From: F1-120-MAGs238 sp964484185
Lineage (GTDB): Bacteria > Planctomycetota > Phycisphaerae > Phycisphaerales > UBA1924
Assembly: GCA_964484185.1 (NCBI GenBank)
Contig: CAZAEQ010000035.1
Coordinates: forward strand, 1 to 45,344
DNA length: 45,344 bases
Reading direction: 5' to 3'
The position numbers were made by a program, and so were the translations under genes. The notes under the pieces were generated by a model that was given only the letters and a program-made list of their open reading frames with translations, did no database searches and was not told where the DNA came from. Below are positions 16,749-24,996 of the stretch, in pieces. Position 1 is the stretch's first letter. Every line of letters begins with the position of its first letter.

Positions 16749-17309
16749 ATGGAATGGCTTTCGCGTCTGTATGCCAGACGCATCGTCAACGTTAACGTCA
16801 ACATCATCATCGCGGGCATGCTCGCTGTGGGCATTACCGTTGTGGTCATGTTGATCATCGGCCGGCTTGGTTTGAATGATCGGCTGGAAGCTCAGTCTGG
16901 CCTCTCGGATAAGTTCATCGTCGGCGGGCTCACCTTCATCGTAGATCTTGTCGCCGATGTCGCAGTCTATTACGGCCTCCATTGGCTCGCCAATCACATG
17001 CCCAAGCGGGTGCACCTGCATCTTAATCCGGCCTACGCCAAAATGAGCTTCGTCAAAGATGCGACCCGCGTCCAGGTTCAGCGGGCCTGCCTTTCTCCCA
17101 TTCTCTATATCATCGCGCTCGGCGGCCAGCACGCTCTGCTTCACGCTCAGTTCTCAATCGCATCGTCCACCGCCATCTCATTCTCAGCCGGCATCGCCGT
17201 CACCCGCGTCCTGCACACGATCTGGATGATCATTGAAGAGCGTCACCTTCTCAAACAACATCATGCGGAAATGCTCGTCAACAGTCACCCCGTCAAGAAA
17301 GCCAGCTAA
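16749..17309 (+). CDS. Four-helix membrane protein, unknown function
   Basis: A 186-residue membrane protein I do not recognise. Four hydrophobic segments are visible: NIIIAGMLAVGITVVVML, FIVGGLTFIVDLVADVAVYYG, ACLSPILYIIALGGQHALL and AISFSAGIAVTRVLHTIWMII. The linkers are basic and His-rich (HMPKRVHLHLNPAY), and the tail is charged (EERHLLKQHHAEML). It lies between UDP-glucose dehydrogenase and asparagine synthase, 64 and 15 bases from its neighbours. Co-transcription is therefore likely, and a role in envelope sugar metabolism is possible but not shown. A GTG at 16719 would add ten residues and cannot be excluded. Confidence 0.7.
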   Translation: MEWLSRLYARRIVNVNVNIIIAGMLAVGITVVVMLIIGRLGLNDRLEAQSGLSDKFIVGGLTFIVDLVADVAVYYGLHWLANHMPKRVHLHLNPAYAKMSFVKDATRVQVQRACLSPILYIIALGGQHALLHAQFSIASSTAISFSAGIAVTRVLHTIWMIIEERHLLKQHHAEMLVNSHPVKKAS

Positions 17310-17324
17310 CGGAGAATCTCCCAA

Positions 17325-19238
17325 TTGTGCGGCATAGCGGGAATCCTTCGCATCTCCAGCAGTGCATCCGTGCCGCCGCTCGAAGCAATTCCTGAGGTAT
17401 GGCTCGATATTCTCGATGAGGGAATAAAGCACCGAGGACCCGATGGACACGGTCGCTTTCGCGATCGCGCGGCAAATGCTCAAAATCAGACGATCGATGT
17501 CGCGCTTGTCCATCGACGACTCAGCATTATCGATCACGCCGATGGCGCACAGCCCATGGTCGCGTCCGGTGGTTCGGCGATTGTCTTTAACGGCTGCATC
17601 TACAACCATCGCACGCTTCGGCGCGATCTTGTAAGCCTCGGCTGCGACTTCACCACAAACCACAGCGATACGGAGGCGCTTCTGCAGGGCTGGCTGCAGT
17701 GGGGCCCCAGACTTTTCGAGCGGGTAGACGGCATGTACGCCGTCGCGTGGTGGAATCGATCGTCTGCCTCTCTCACGCTCGCACGCGACCCCTTTGGCGA
17801 GAAGCCCCTCTATTGGGCGGAGTGGGGCAGTCGGAACGGTGTACGCCTCCGGGCATTCGCAAGCACTGTGCCCGCGATCGTCTCGCTCTATAAGGCAGTC
17901 AATGGCGCGTGCCCTCTGGATACAAAGTCGCTCGCACAATGGATCCAGTTTGGTTGGGGCCAGTCACTTCCGTATCAGTTCATTCACGAACTTCCGCCAG
18001 GAACACTTGCAGCGCTCACCGACAGCCAATGCCGTCCGATTGAGACCGCGAACAATGCCGCTTTGATGATCAACACAGAGATTTCGAATCCGCTTACAGC
18101 AGACGATATCGATCAACTTCTCCGTGCGTCTGTTCATTCCCGGCTAGAGGCTGATGTGCCAATGGGTTTCTTCCTCAGTGGCGGGATCGATTCCGCACTT
18201 GTCTGTAAGTACGCCGCCGAAAAGATACCCGATCTCACAGCATTTACCGTGCAAATGCCCGACCCTGCGTTTGATGAATCAAGTGCCGCGAAGCAGACTG
18301 CAGCATTTTTACGCATCTCGCACATGGTCCTTCCCTGCCACGCTAAGCCCGCGGAAGATCTGGAATCGCTGATAGCTCAACTCGGCCTGCCGTTTGGCGA
18401 CAGCTCGTTGCTTCCTTCCATGTGGGTAAGCCGCGCTGCTCGTAGTCACTCCACGGTCGCCTTTGGAGGTGATGGCTCCGATGAGCTCTTTCTTGGATAC
18501 GACCGTCATCGAGTTATGCGGCCGCTCTGGCTGGCGTCGCACCTCCCGCGATTTGCACTCCGTGCAATCGCAACTGCTCTTTCGATGGATGCCGATCCAA
18601 AATCTACTCGAACCCGACTCTCCCGTTTCCTTGCCGCCGCTGCACATGGTGGCTATGGAGATTTGCTCGCCATATTTTCATCGAGTGCGTGCGGCGAACT
18701 GGGTGTCGCGTCAAGGTTGCCGCGGAATTCGCTGGGCTCATGGCAAGAGTCCCTCAAAAGCAATCGCAAGGTAGACGCGCTCAATTATCTTCCACTCGAC
18801 CTTCTTCGAAAGTCCGACACCGCCTCAATGCACACCGCTCTTGAATTGAGAGCTCCATTTCTGTCGCGCGATGTTGCTCGCGCTGTGCTCGCCGCCGACC
18901 TTGAATCACTGATGCCCAACGGCGAGCGAAAAGGCCTGCTCAGATCCGTCGCTCGCCGCTATCTCCCCGATTCCATCGTCGATCGTCCGAAGCAAGGCTT
19001 TGCGATCCCCATCGGCGACTGGTTCCGCACCGACTACGGCGGCATGAAAACCCTCCTGCTCGACACGCTCAACTCCGCCGATCCGTTCCCGGAATCCAAG
19101 CTTGGGCTCTCGATCAAACGCAATGCTGTCGCTCGTCTTGTCGATGAACACATGCAGAAGAAGCGAGACCACTCCCAAAGGCTCTACATGCTCATGGTCC
19201 TTGGAATCTGGGCACGCAGTGAGCCAGCGTCCCCTTAA
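17325..19238 (+). CDS. asnB: Asparagine synthase (glutamine-hydrolysing)
   Basis: Makes asparagine from aspartate, ATP and glutamine. It has 637 residues and two domains. The N-terminal class II glutaminase domain begins MCGIAG with the nucleophile Cys2 and holds HRGPDGHG and the HRRLSIID motif. The C-terminal synthetase domain has the PP-loop LSGGIDSAL (Ser285) and AFGGDGSDELFLGYDRH. The end includes VDRPKQGFAIPIGDWFR, typical of the AsnB family. The start must be TTG at 17325, because the catalytic cysteine has to be residue 2 after Met removal; GGAG lies ten bases upstream. Relatives in glycan gene clusters amidate sugars or peptides, and the neighbouring ugd leaves that open. Confidence 0.92.
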   Translation: MCGIAGILRISSSASVPPLEAIPEVWLDILDEGIKHRGPDGHGRFRDRAANAQNQTIDVALVHRRLSIIDHADGAQPMVASGGSAIVFNGCIYNHRTLRRDLVSLGCDFTTNHSDTEALLQGWLQWGPRLFERVDGMYAVAWWNRSSASLTLARDPFGEKPLYWAEWGSRNGVRLRAFASTVPAIVSLYKAVNGACPLDTKSLAQWIQFGWGQSLPYQFIHELPPGTLAALTDSQCRPIETANNAALMINTEISNPLTADDIDQLLRASVHSRLEADVPMGFFLSGGIDSALVCKYAAEKIPDLTAFTVQMPDPAFDESSAAKQTAAFLRISHMVLPCHAKPAEDLESLIAQLGLPFGDSSLLPSMWVSRAARSHSTVAFGGDGSDELFLGYDRHRVMRPLWLASHLPRFALRAIATALSMDADPKSTRTRLSRFLAAAAHGGYGDLLAIFSSSACGELGVASRLPRNSLGSWQESLKSNRKVDALNYLPLDLLRKSDTASMHTALELRAPFLSRDVARAVLAADLESLMPNGERKGLLRSVARRYLPDSIVDRPKQGFAIPIGDWFRTDYGGMKTLLLDTLNSADPFPESKLGLSIKRNAVARLVDEHMQKKRDHSQRLYMLMVLGIWARSEPASP

Positions 19239-19286
19239 AAGAAAAGACCAGTACACCGCGCGAGCGATGTACCGGTCATTCTCTTT
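19238..19286. terminator. Bidirectional terminator between asnB and the DUF4394 gene
   Basis: A hairpin of GACCAGTACA (19246-19255) and TGTACCGGTC (19268-19277), ten pairs with one mismatch. It is flanked by AAAAGAAAA on the left and TTCTCTTT on the right. It sits in the 67-base gap of two convergent genes, so it can stop transcription from both sides. Confidence 0.7.
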
Positions 19287-19305
19287 CTATTCTGCTGTTA
19301 AAGGC

Positions 19306-20166
19306 TTACGCCCGACGACGACGAGCGGCTGCCAGAGTTGCAACTCCAAGGAGAACCGATGCGCCTGGTGTCGGCACAACGGTCATCGCTGTGATGATCT
19401 CGCCGCCACCGATTTCCCCAATCATGGTTCCGTTGCCGGTGGCCAGATTGATGCTCCAGAATGTTGAACGAACCTGTGCGTTGTCGCGGATCACGGCGTA
19501 GGCGATGTTTGTCGCGCCGGAGATGTCGAAGCCGCCGAGTTCTGTGAGATCGGTGTTTACCAGACCGACTGTGCCCAGCGTTCCCGCGCTGTTTGCCTGA
19601 GTCACGAGAATGTCCAGGCCGGTGTCAAGACCGTAGAGCTGTGTGCTGGCGGCACCAACGCGATTGTTTGAGTATGCCGAGTGCACGACATTGGGGTCCA
19701 TGCCCGCGTTGACATCGCCTGCGCCGTAGAACAGATTGGTCGCAACCGCCTGTAACGCACCGGTGATTGGATTGAGCACATAGTTGCTGTTGGTATTGCT
19801 TACCACTCGAATGCGGTCGATCATCGGATTGAAGTCAAAGCCGAAGTTTGAACCGTTGAGAGCTGAAGAAAACACGCCGCCAACCTGCGTTGCCTGTCCA
19901 TTGGTCCGGTTGATCGTGTAAAGACGATTGAAACTTCCGAGCGCGTAAAGATCTCCAGTCAATGGACGCATATCCATACCCAGGATGGTTTCATTCAACT
20001 GCAATCCCATGATGGCAGTGCCGGAAATCAGCGCATTCGGACTTGCACTGTCCCAGCTCACAAGCGACTGGTTCTGTGTCACGCCGTACACGATCTCTGC
20101 GTTCGAAGTTCCTGCTGCTGCCGCGATCAGCGCAGCACACGTCCCGAGTGCAAATCTATTGAACAT
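19306..20166 (-). CDS. Secreted DUF4394 protein with PEP-CTERM-like tail
   Basis: A 286-residue exported protein. The signal peptide is MFNRFALGTCAALIAAAAGTSNA. The body matches the DUF4394 pattern of propeller-like repeats: ETILGMDMRPLTGDLYALG, RLYTINRTNGQATQVG, GFDFNPMIDRIRVVSNTNSNYV, YSNNRVGAASTQLYGLD and GFDISGATNIAYAV. The C-terminus VPTPGASVLLGVATLAA-RRRR is a short PEP-CTERM-like signal: a VPTPG motif, a hydrophobic helix and a terminal Arg cluster. In bacteria with an exosortase it is cleaved and the protein is sorted to the surface or an extracellular matrix. No exosortase gene is in the window. GAGGATGAGGTT precedes ATG 20166. Confidence 0.87.
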   Translation of the reverse strand: MFNRFALGTCAALIAAAAGTSNAEIVYGVTQNQSLVSWDSASPNALISGTAIMGLQLNETILGMDMRPLTGDLYALGSFNRLYTINRTNGQATQVGGVFSSALNGSNFGFDFNPMIDRIRVVSNTNSNYVLNPITGALQAVATNLFYGAGDVNAGMDPNVVHSAYSNNRVGAASTQLYGLDTGLDILVTQANSAGTLGTVGLVNTDLTELGGFDISGATNIAYAVIRDNAQVRSTFWSINLATGNGTMIGEIGGGEIITAMTVVPTPGASVLLGVATLAAARRRRA

Positions 20167-20374
20167 AACCTCATCCTCTCGTTAGCCGGGCAAGGTGTGC
20201 AAAAGCACTACACCAGCCCGATGTCGATTCACCACGTTCATCAGGGATAACGAAGGTTGGTTGTGGACAGATTCAAATACGACACAAAAAGTAAAGAAAA
20301 TGCCGAATTCTTTTTCGAACCAATTGGGTCCATCGCCTCGCTCCACCGCACCGCCTTGCCTAATAATCTGAAGC

Positions 20375-20980
20375 GTGAGCCAATATTCGTCTTCAACCCC
20401 GCCCGGAGTACTTCAGCGAATAGCGCTGGGTGACAAGGGCGCTATGAAAGAACTGCTTCACCAGTATGGCCCGCTGGTGTGGTCGCTGGCACGATCTTTC
20501 ACGCACTCGATAGCTGACGCCGAAGATGCTTCCCAGGAAGTCTTTCTCCATCTCTGGAAAAAGGCCGGGCAATACGATCCCGCATTGGGGCTCGAAATTC
20601 AGTTCATTTCAGTCGCGGCCCGTCGCAGATTAATTGACTGGGTTCGCGCACATTCGAAACCAACCGTCGTTGTCAATCGTTCTTTTGAGAGTGCGGAGAG
20701 TCGGTCTTTGTCCGATCGTCTGCTTAACGATGAAGAGGCCGCGAGAGCATGGAATGTTCTCTCAAAGCTCGTCCTTGAACAGCAGACGGTCCTGGTGCTT
20801 TCCTTCGTTCATGGACTGACACACAATCAGATCGCTGAACATCTGCAGATTCCCCTGGGTACGGTCAAAACCAACCTGTACCGCGGCCTCGCATCCTTGC
20901 GTGAAGAAGTTGCAACGCAAGGTCCATCAAAGGAAACACACGCCCGTTCCGCAGCGGCAGAAAGCGGGCGTACATCATGA
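20375..20980 (+). CDS. ECF-type RNA polymerase sigma factor
   Basis: A 201-residue sigma-70 family factor of the extracytoplasmic-function type. Region 2 spans about residues 25-95 (LLHQYGPLVWSLARSFTHS, DAEDASQEVFLHLWKKAGQYDP, RRRLIDWVRAHS). Region 4 is near residues 130-180, with the helix-turn-helix FVHGLTHNQIAEHLQIPLGTVKTNLYRGLASLR. The C-terminal 20 residues are low complexity. The start is GTG at 20375, since no ATG is available at this point in the frame. The last codon overlaps the ATG of the next gene in ATGA, so the pair is translationally coupled. With an RskA-like partner it resembles the SigK/RskA arrangement, in which the sigma factor is held inactive at the membrane. Confidence 0.92.
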   Translation: MSQYSSSTPPGVLQRIALGDKGAMKELLHQYGPLVWSLARSFTHSIADAEDASQEVFLHLWKKAGQYDPALGLEIQFISVAARRRLIDWVRAHSKPTVVVNRSFESAESRSLSDRLLNDEEAARAWNVLSKLVLEQQTVLVLSFVHGLTHNQIAEHLQIPLGTVKTNLYRGLASLREEVATQGPSKETHARSAAAESGRTS

Positions 20981-22071
20981 GCGATATTCGCAACGCCAAC
21001 TCGCACGCTTCGAATCCCGCTGAACCCGGTGGCCCGGGCAACGACACCATGGACTTTGCAACCGTCAACTCGCTCTCAGACAACGCTCGCAATACCCGCA
21101 GCGCTGCGGGCTGGCCTGCGTCCAGAGAAGAAATTGTGGCCGCCGCGATTCATCGCGCAGGTGCCAAGTTAGAAGCGATGCCTGCCGACCTGACGCGCCG
21201 CCTCGAAATGCTCATTGAAACGGGCATCGATACGACTGCGGTCAATGCAACAACGAACACGGACTCTGACATGTCACACGGAGACAAAGCATCTTTCCCG
21301 ATCGCACAGGCGACCAGGACTCGGTCGATGTTGCCGTGGGGATTGGCTGCGGCGGCAGGAATCGCTCTGGCCGCCACCGTGTTTGTCATGCAGCGTTCTG
21401 CCGCGACTCGCGAGCAGGCTCTGGCAGAGGCTCGTCAGCAGATTCAGTTGCTTCAGAACCGCGTGCAGGAAAACGAAACGCTGCTTGCAACTGCACGCTC
21501 AGATCTCTCACGGCAATCCGTTGAATCGGCGGCGGTTGCGCAGCGTGAATTGAAACTTGCCCAACAGCTGGCCGATGCAACGCGGAAATATACCGAGCTT
21601 GCATCGGTGCATGATCAGGCCATGGTCAAGATTGCCATGCTTGAAGCTCCGGTTGATCCAGTTGAGCTCCAAAAGAATCGCACCAAACTGCTTGAAGTCC
21701 CCGGCACTGTTCGACTCGCCTGGAGCCCGTTCAATCTTGAAGGCGCTGCCCCGGCTGAACAGCCTGGCATCAAGGGCGATGTAGTCTGGAACGACAATGA
21801 GCAGGCGGGCTACCTCCGCTTTGAAGGCCTCAAGCCCAATGATCCCAAGGTCGAGCAGTATCAGGTCTGGGTCATCGATGAACGCGGCATGGAGCAGAAA
21901 GTTTCCGGCGGCGTCTTCAACGCATCCGCCGCTGGCGAGATCATCGTGCCCATTCACCCAGGCATAGATGTTGGCCGCGTGGTGCTCTTTGCGATCACCG
22001 TTGAGAAACCCGGCGGCACATGGGTTCCCGACCTCAAGCGGCGTGTTGTGGTTGCACCGCGCGGGACTTGA
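20977..22071 (+). CDS. RskA-like membrane anti-sigma factor
   Basis: A 364-residue single-pass membrane protein, probable antagonist of the sigma factor it overlaps. The cytoplasmic N-terminal part spans residues 1-110, followed by a membrane helix near residues 115-135 (LPWGLAAAAGIALAATVFVM). A long coiled coil covers residues 137-215 (ATREQALAEARQQIQLLQN...ELKLAQQLADATRKY). The C-terminal domain (GDVVWNDNEQAGYLRFEGLK, YQVWVIDERGMEQKVSGGVF, VLFAITVEKPGG) is the RskA extracytoplasmic domain. I see no zinc-finger anti-sigma motif (HxxxCxxC) at the N-terminus, as in other RskA proteins of this type. The signal sensed is unknown. Confidence 0.88.
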   Translation: MSDIRNANSHASNPAEPGGPGNDTMDFATVNSLSDNARNTRSAAGWPASREEIVAAAIHRAGAKLEAMPADLTRRLEMLIETGIDTTAVNATTNTDSDMSHGDKASFPIAQATRTRSMLPWGLAAAAGIALAATVFVMQRSAATREQALAEARQQIQLLQNRVQENETLLATARSDLSRQSVESAAVAQRELKLAQQLADATRKYTELASVHDQAMVKIAMLEAPVDPVELQKNRTKLLEVPGTVRLAWSPFNLEGAAPAEQPGIKGDVVWNDNEQAGYLRFEGLKPNDPKVEQYQVWVIDERGMEQKVSGGVFNASAAGEIIVPIHPGIDVGRVVLFAITVEKPGGTWVPDLKRRVVVAPRGT

Positions 22072-22183
22072 CAGTCGTCCGCACCTTCGAACATCCTTCA
22101 CCTGCGTTCGCTCTGAAATGCAACAGGCGACGGATGCTATATTTGCCATACAGCTCGAAACACCTTCTTGAAGGAATGCGACT

Positions 22184-22624
22184 ATGTCAATGGCAACTCC
22201 TCCATCGTCCCACCGCGTCGAACCCTATCTCATGTTTGGCGGCCGCTGCGAAGAAGCGATCGCGTTCTACGCCGCCGCCATCGGAGCCAAAGTCGACAAG
22301 GTCATGCACTTCAAGGACAGCCCGCAGCCGCTGCCTCCCGGCGCGCTGGCCCCGGGCTTTGAGAACAAAGTGATGCACGCATCGTTTCAGGTTGGCAGCT
22401 CCACGGTCATGGCGTCTGATGGCTGTCATCCGGGCGCAAAGTTCGAAGGATTCTCGCTTTCGCTCTCGGTGAAGACTGAGGCCGAAGCAGATCGGGCCTT
22501 TGGTGCGCTCTCGAACGGCGGCACTGTCACCATGCCCATGGCCAAGACCTTCTGGTCGCCAAAGTTCGGCATGCTGACCGACAAGTTTGGTGTGAGCTGG
22601 ATGGTTATTGTGTGTCCCCAGTAA
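22184..22624 (+). CDS. VOC-family protein (PhnB/glyoxalase-like)
   Basis: A 146-residue cytoplasmic protein of the vicinal-oxygen-chelate fold, PhnB-like subgroup. Seen: the opening YLMFGGRCEEAIAFYAAAIGAK, a conserved HASFQVGSSTVMASDG segment with the central metal-region His, GFSLSLSVKTEAEADRAFGALSNGG, and the end KTFWSPKFGMLTDKFGVSWM. The pattern is typical of the PhnB/DUF1428-like group, whose members mostly have no assigned reaction. AAGGA lies eight bases before ATG 22184. The DoxX-like gene follows 33 bases later on the same strand, so the two are probably co-transcribed. Confidence 0.87.
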   Translation: MSMATPPSSHRVEPYLMFGGRCEEAIAFYAAAIGAKVDKVMHFKDSPQPLPPGALAPGFENKVMHASFQVGSSTVMASDGCHPGAKFEGFSLSLSVKTEAEADRAFGALSNGGTVTMPMAKTFWSPKFGMLTDKFGVSWMVIVCPQ

Positions 22625-22657
22625 TCGACACCGCTCTCACTCAACAAGGAAACGCAC

Positions 22658-23044
22658 GTGACACCATCGACGGTTTCAAAGAAAGCTCGCTGGATTGGCT
22701 GGATACTCGCCATTCTTCCCTCGGGCCTCCTCATATTCAGCGGCGTCGGAAAGCTCATGAAGCCGCAGGATGTCATCGACGGCTTCGCGCATCTGGGCTG
22801 GCCTGTTCACCTTGCCTTGCCCCTTGGAATCCTGGAAATCACCTGCACGATTCTGTTCCTCATTCCACGAACTGCGGTCATGGGCGCGGTGCTCCTGACT
22901 GGCTACATGGGCGGCGCGATCGCCACCCACGTGCGACTGGGCGAACCCTGTTTCCTGCAGGCCGGATTTGCCATTGTGTTGTGGCTCAGCCTCTACCTGC
23001 GAAACATGCAGCTTCGCGCGCTGTTGCCCATCGTGCGAACGTGA
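22658..23044 (+). CDS. DoxX-like membrane protein
   Basis: A 128-residue membrane protein with four hydrophobic helices: WIGWILAILPSGLLIFSGVGK, ALPLGILEITCTILFLIP, AVMGAVLLTGYMGGAIATHV and AGFAIVLWLSLYLRN. The phrases SGVGKLMKP, GILEI and TGYMGGAIATHVRLGEP are characteristic of the DoxX-like (DoxX_2) family. Some DoxX relatives contribute to quinone-linked redox chemistry, but the function here is unassigned. The start is GTG at 22658, preceded by AAGGAAACGCAC. It shares a probable transcript with the VOC gene. Confidence 0.85.
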   Translation: MTPSTVSKKARWIGWILAILPSGLLIFSGVGKLMKPQDVIDGFAHLGWPVHLALPLGILEITCTILFLIPRTAVMGAVLLTGYMGGAIATHVRLGEPCFLQAGFAIVLWLSLYLRNMQLRALLPIVRT

Positions 23045-23065
23045 GATACACAGAGAGTCACAACG

Positions 23066-23100
23066 AAAACACCCCTCGCCGCGATCGACGAGGGGTGGTG
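23066..23100. terminator. Terminator between convergent genes
   Basis: A perfect 9-bp stem, CACCCCTCG at 23070-23078 and CGAGGGGTG at 23089-23097, in the 98-base gap of convergent genes. On the minus strand it is followed by TTTTCGTT, so it best serves the minus-strand gene ending at 23143, although it may act both ways. Confidence 0.75.
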
Positions 23101-23142
23101 GGTTGATTGAATTGTGAGAGTGGGTTTACGCCGCGATCAGCA

Positions 23143-23820
23143 TCATGCTGCAAGCTTCACATTGCTCACGCTTGCGAAACTCGCGCCCTCGCCGCCGACG
23201 CCGAATTGCACCGGGACGGGGATGGAATCCAATCCCGCAGTCTGGCCGCGGAAGGCGGTGACGATGTATTGCACGCTGTCGATGCCGGCGGGGAGCGTTT
23301 CATCGATGAAGGTTTTATTGCCGCTGCCGCCGAGGATTGTGTAGGCGGTTTCGCCAAGCAGTCGCCGCTTGACCTGATAGAAAATGTTGCCGCCCTGGGT
23401 GCCGGTCATCTTCCATTTCAAACTCAATGCGCCACTGGCGAGCACGCCGACGGTGAAGTCTGATGGCTGACCGGGCGCGGGAAGTGGGGCGGGCGGAGTT
23501 GGCGCGGGGATTTGTGCAAGCGCGTAGACCGCGTTGGGATCGGCGGCGTTGTCGGCAAAGGCTTTGATCGCGGCGATACCGGCCGAGCCGTCGGTGCGCA
23601 AGCCGGCGAGCGCGGATTGCCATTCGAGCGTCGCGGCTTTGGAAGCGTTGCGAGCATCGATCGCGGCCTGATACAGACCGCGAGTAGTGATCGCATCGGC
23701 CTTGATGCTGGCGGCGAGCGTGGTGGGAATTCCCAGGGCTGCCGCATTACTTTGCCAAAGTGGTCCGTGAGATTCATAGAACTCAAGGGCCGCAACGCTG
23801 TTTGCTGGAACGATGGGCAT
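23143..23820 (-). CDS. Fibronectin-III-like domain protein, unknown function
   Basis: A 225-residue protein without a recognisable signal peptide. The N-terminal 110 residues are alanine-rich and helical (SVAALEFYESHGPLWQSNAAAL, ITTRGLYQAAIDARNASKAA). After a Pro-rich linker (PAPTPPAPLPAPGQP) comes a single beta domain, SDFTVGVLASGALSLKWKM...YQVKRRLLGET...VQYIVTAFRG, which has the strand order and Trp/Tyr core of a fibronectin type III module. I recall proteins of similar layout in several planctomycetes, but they have no known role. AGGGGCACC precedes ATG 23820. A terminator lies beyond its stop. Confidence 0.75.
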   Translation of the reverse strand: MPIVPANSVAALEFYESHGPLWQSNAAALGIPTTLAASIKADAITTRGLYQAAIDARNASKAATLEWQSALAGLRTDGSAGIAAIKAFADNAADPNAVYALAQIPAPTPPAPLPAPGQPSDFTVGVLASGALSLKWKMTGTQGGNIFYQVKRRLLGETAYTILGGSGNKTFIDETLPAGIDSVQYIVTAFRGQTAGLDSIPVPVQFGVGGEGASFASVSNVKLAA

Positions 23821-24100
23821 GGTGCCCCTGCTTTCTGTGCGGAATCCCGCACGTTATTGCAAACCTCCGCCGCCGACAGGGCAGGCGAAGCGCGGGGTTT
23901 CACCGCAACACGCGGCCAATGTCCCGCTCTGGATTTCAGGTCGCAAGCGGGATCGGCGAGAATTTTGTCATAGGCAAGCGGGAAGACAGATAAACCTTCC
24001 AAATCGCGCTGCATAAACAGAATAGAATGTATTGGTGTACTAGTTTATCATGGATGAACGCCGATTCCGGGGAGCCGCGGGCCGCTGGGGAATCATAAAC

Positions 24101-24279
24101 CATCGGTGAATTACTCTCATCCATCGGTGAATTGGAACAACCCATCGGTGAATTGCTCGTAAGCATCGGTGAATTACTCTCAACCATCGGTGAATGAGGG
24201 CAATCCATCGGTGAATTGCTCTGAACCATCGGTGAATTGGAGTAAATCATCGGTGAATGATGGCAAACTATCGGTGCGG
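24101..24279. repeat. 21-bp-period tandem array, nine units
   Basis: The stretch 23821-24310 holds no convincing gene. It contains units starting at 24101, 24122, 24143, 24164, 24185, 24206, 24227, 24248 and 24269, exactly 21 bp apart. Eight begin with the identical 11-nt core CATCGGTGAAT; the ninth is degenerate (TATCGGTGCGG). The 10-nt linkers fall into four types in the order A B C A D C B D (A TACTCTCA, B TGGA, C TGCTC, D GA-GGCAA). The spacing is two helical turns, and it ends 32 bases before the ATG of the next gene. It could be a protein-binding array, an iteron-like element, or decayed coding sequence for a heptapeptide repeat. Confidence 0.9.
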
Positions 24280-24310
24280 AAGGAGGGGGAATCGGGTATG
24301 CTCAGGGGGC

Positions 24311-24940
24311 ATGCGATATGTGAATCGACGCAGGTTGTTGATTGTGGTGGTGCTGGCTGTGCTGTTTGGTGCGGCGTTGCCGTATATCGAGATGTTGTTC
24401 GCTCATATGCTCCCGGAACGAACTCTGCCAGAAGATCCCTCGTTTGAGCGCGCGTACTTTGCCACGCACACGCACACAGTCGTCAGCCACTTTACGATCA
24501 TCTTGAAATACGGAGACTCGCAGATTGACAGAAGCGCCGAGATTGAAGAGCAGTACAACGTGTCCCTGCCGATGGACGGATGGGGACATCTCCTGGCGGG
24601 CGACGGGCTGTTTTTCCATAAATTCGGCTGGCCGTTCCGCGCTGTGTGGTATCGCGGAAGGGCGGGTTCAAATGTGCCGGGTTTCTTTGAGTGTGATGAG
24701 ACCGCAATCCAATTGGCATCACCTCCGAAGTGGATACATCACGAGATTCCCGCGCGAGTGATTTGGGCGGGTATGTTCGGAAACGTCGTGCTCTCGATGG
24801 CACTGTTCGCGGGAACGTATTGCGCGCTTGCGACAGCGCGGGCGCGCCATCGCTTCAAGCAGGGGAAGTGCTGGAAGTGCGGGTATCTGAGCAATGGTGC
24901 GGCGGTGTGTCCGGAGTGTGGCGCAGGGGTGAAGGCGTGA
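24311..24940 (+). CDS. Two-helix membrane protein with C-terminal zinc ribbon (family copy 1)
   Basis: A 209-residue protein with an N-terminal membrane helix (RLLIVVVLAVLFGAALPYIEML), an extracytoplasmic segment of about 130 residues, a second helix (VIWAGMFGNVVLSMALFAGTYC) and a cytoplasmic four-cysteine ribbon (CWKCGYLSNGAAVCPECG) ending in GAGVKA. It belongs with the genes at 25140 and 25646 and with the small protein at 6337, which share this design. No function is known. The chosen ATG has AGGGGG just upstream; an in-frame ATG at 24257 would begin inside the 21-bp array. The stop overlaps the start of a truncated paralog by GTGA. Confidence 0.75.
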   Translation: MRYVNRRRLLIVVVLAVLFGAALPYIEMLFAHMLPERTLPEDPSFERAYFATHTHTVVSHFTIILKYGDSQIDRSAEIEEQYNVSLPMDGWGHLLAGDGLFFHKFGWPFRAVWYRGRAGSNVPGFFECDETAIQLASPPKWIHHEIPARVIWAGMFGNVVLSMALFAGTYCALATARARHRFKQGKCWKCGYLSNGAAVCPECGAGVKA

Positions 24941-24996
24941 GGCGATTGCCCAAACTTCGCAAGGTGTGCAAATGGACTGGATTGGTCCTGTCGGTG
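24920..24996 (+). repeat. 77-bp direct duplication, copy 1
   Basis: Seventy-seven bases identical to 25629-25705. The unit runs from the end of one zinc-ribbon gene (GGCGCAGGGGTGAAGG) through the GTGA overlap into the first helix of the following paralog. Immediately beyond it the two copies stay similar (GTGGGTGGGGAG) but differ by a six-base gap. It marks a recombination or duplication junction in the gene family. Confidence 0.9.

Noticed and set aside
23936..24250. A 104-codon minus-strand frame through the 21-bp array (NSPM heptads)
   Set aside because: It exists because 21 is a multiple of three. There is no ribosome binding site and the part after the array is unlike a protein; kept as a possibility only in the array entry.
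24101..24279. A CRISPR array
   Set aside because: The repeat is 11 nt with 10-nt linkers of only four types, far too short for CRISPR, and no cas gene is near.
24169..24447. A plus-strand frame PSVN through the array into the next gene
   Set aside because: It runs out of frame into the membrane protein gene and other units of the array have a stop in this frame.
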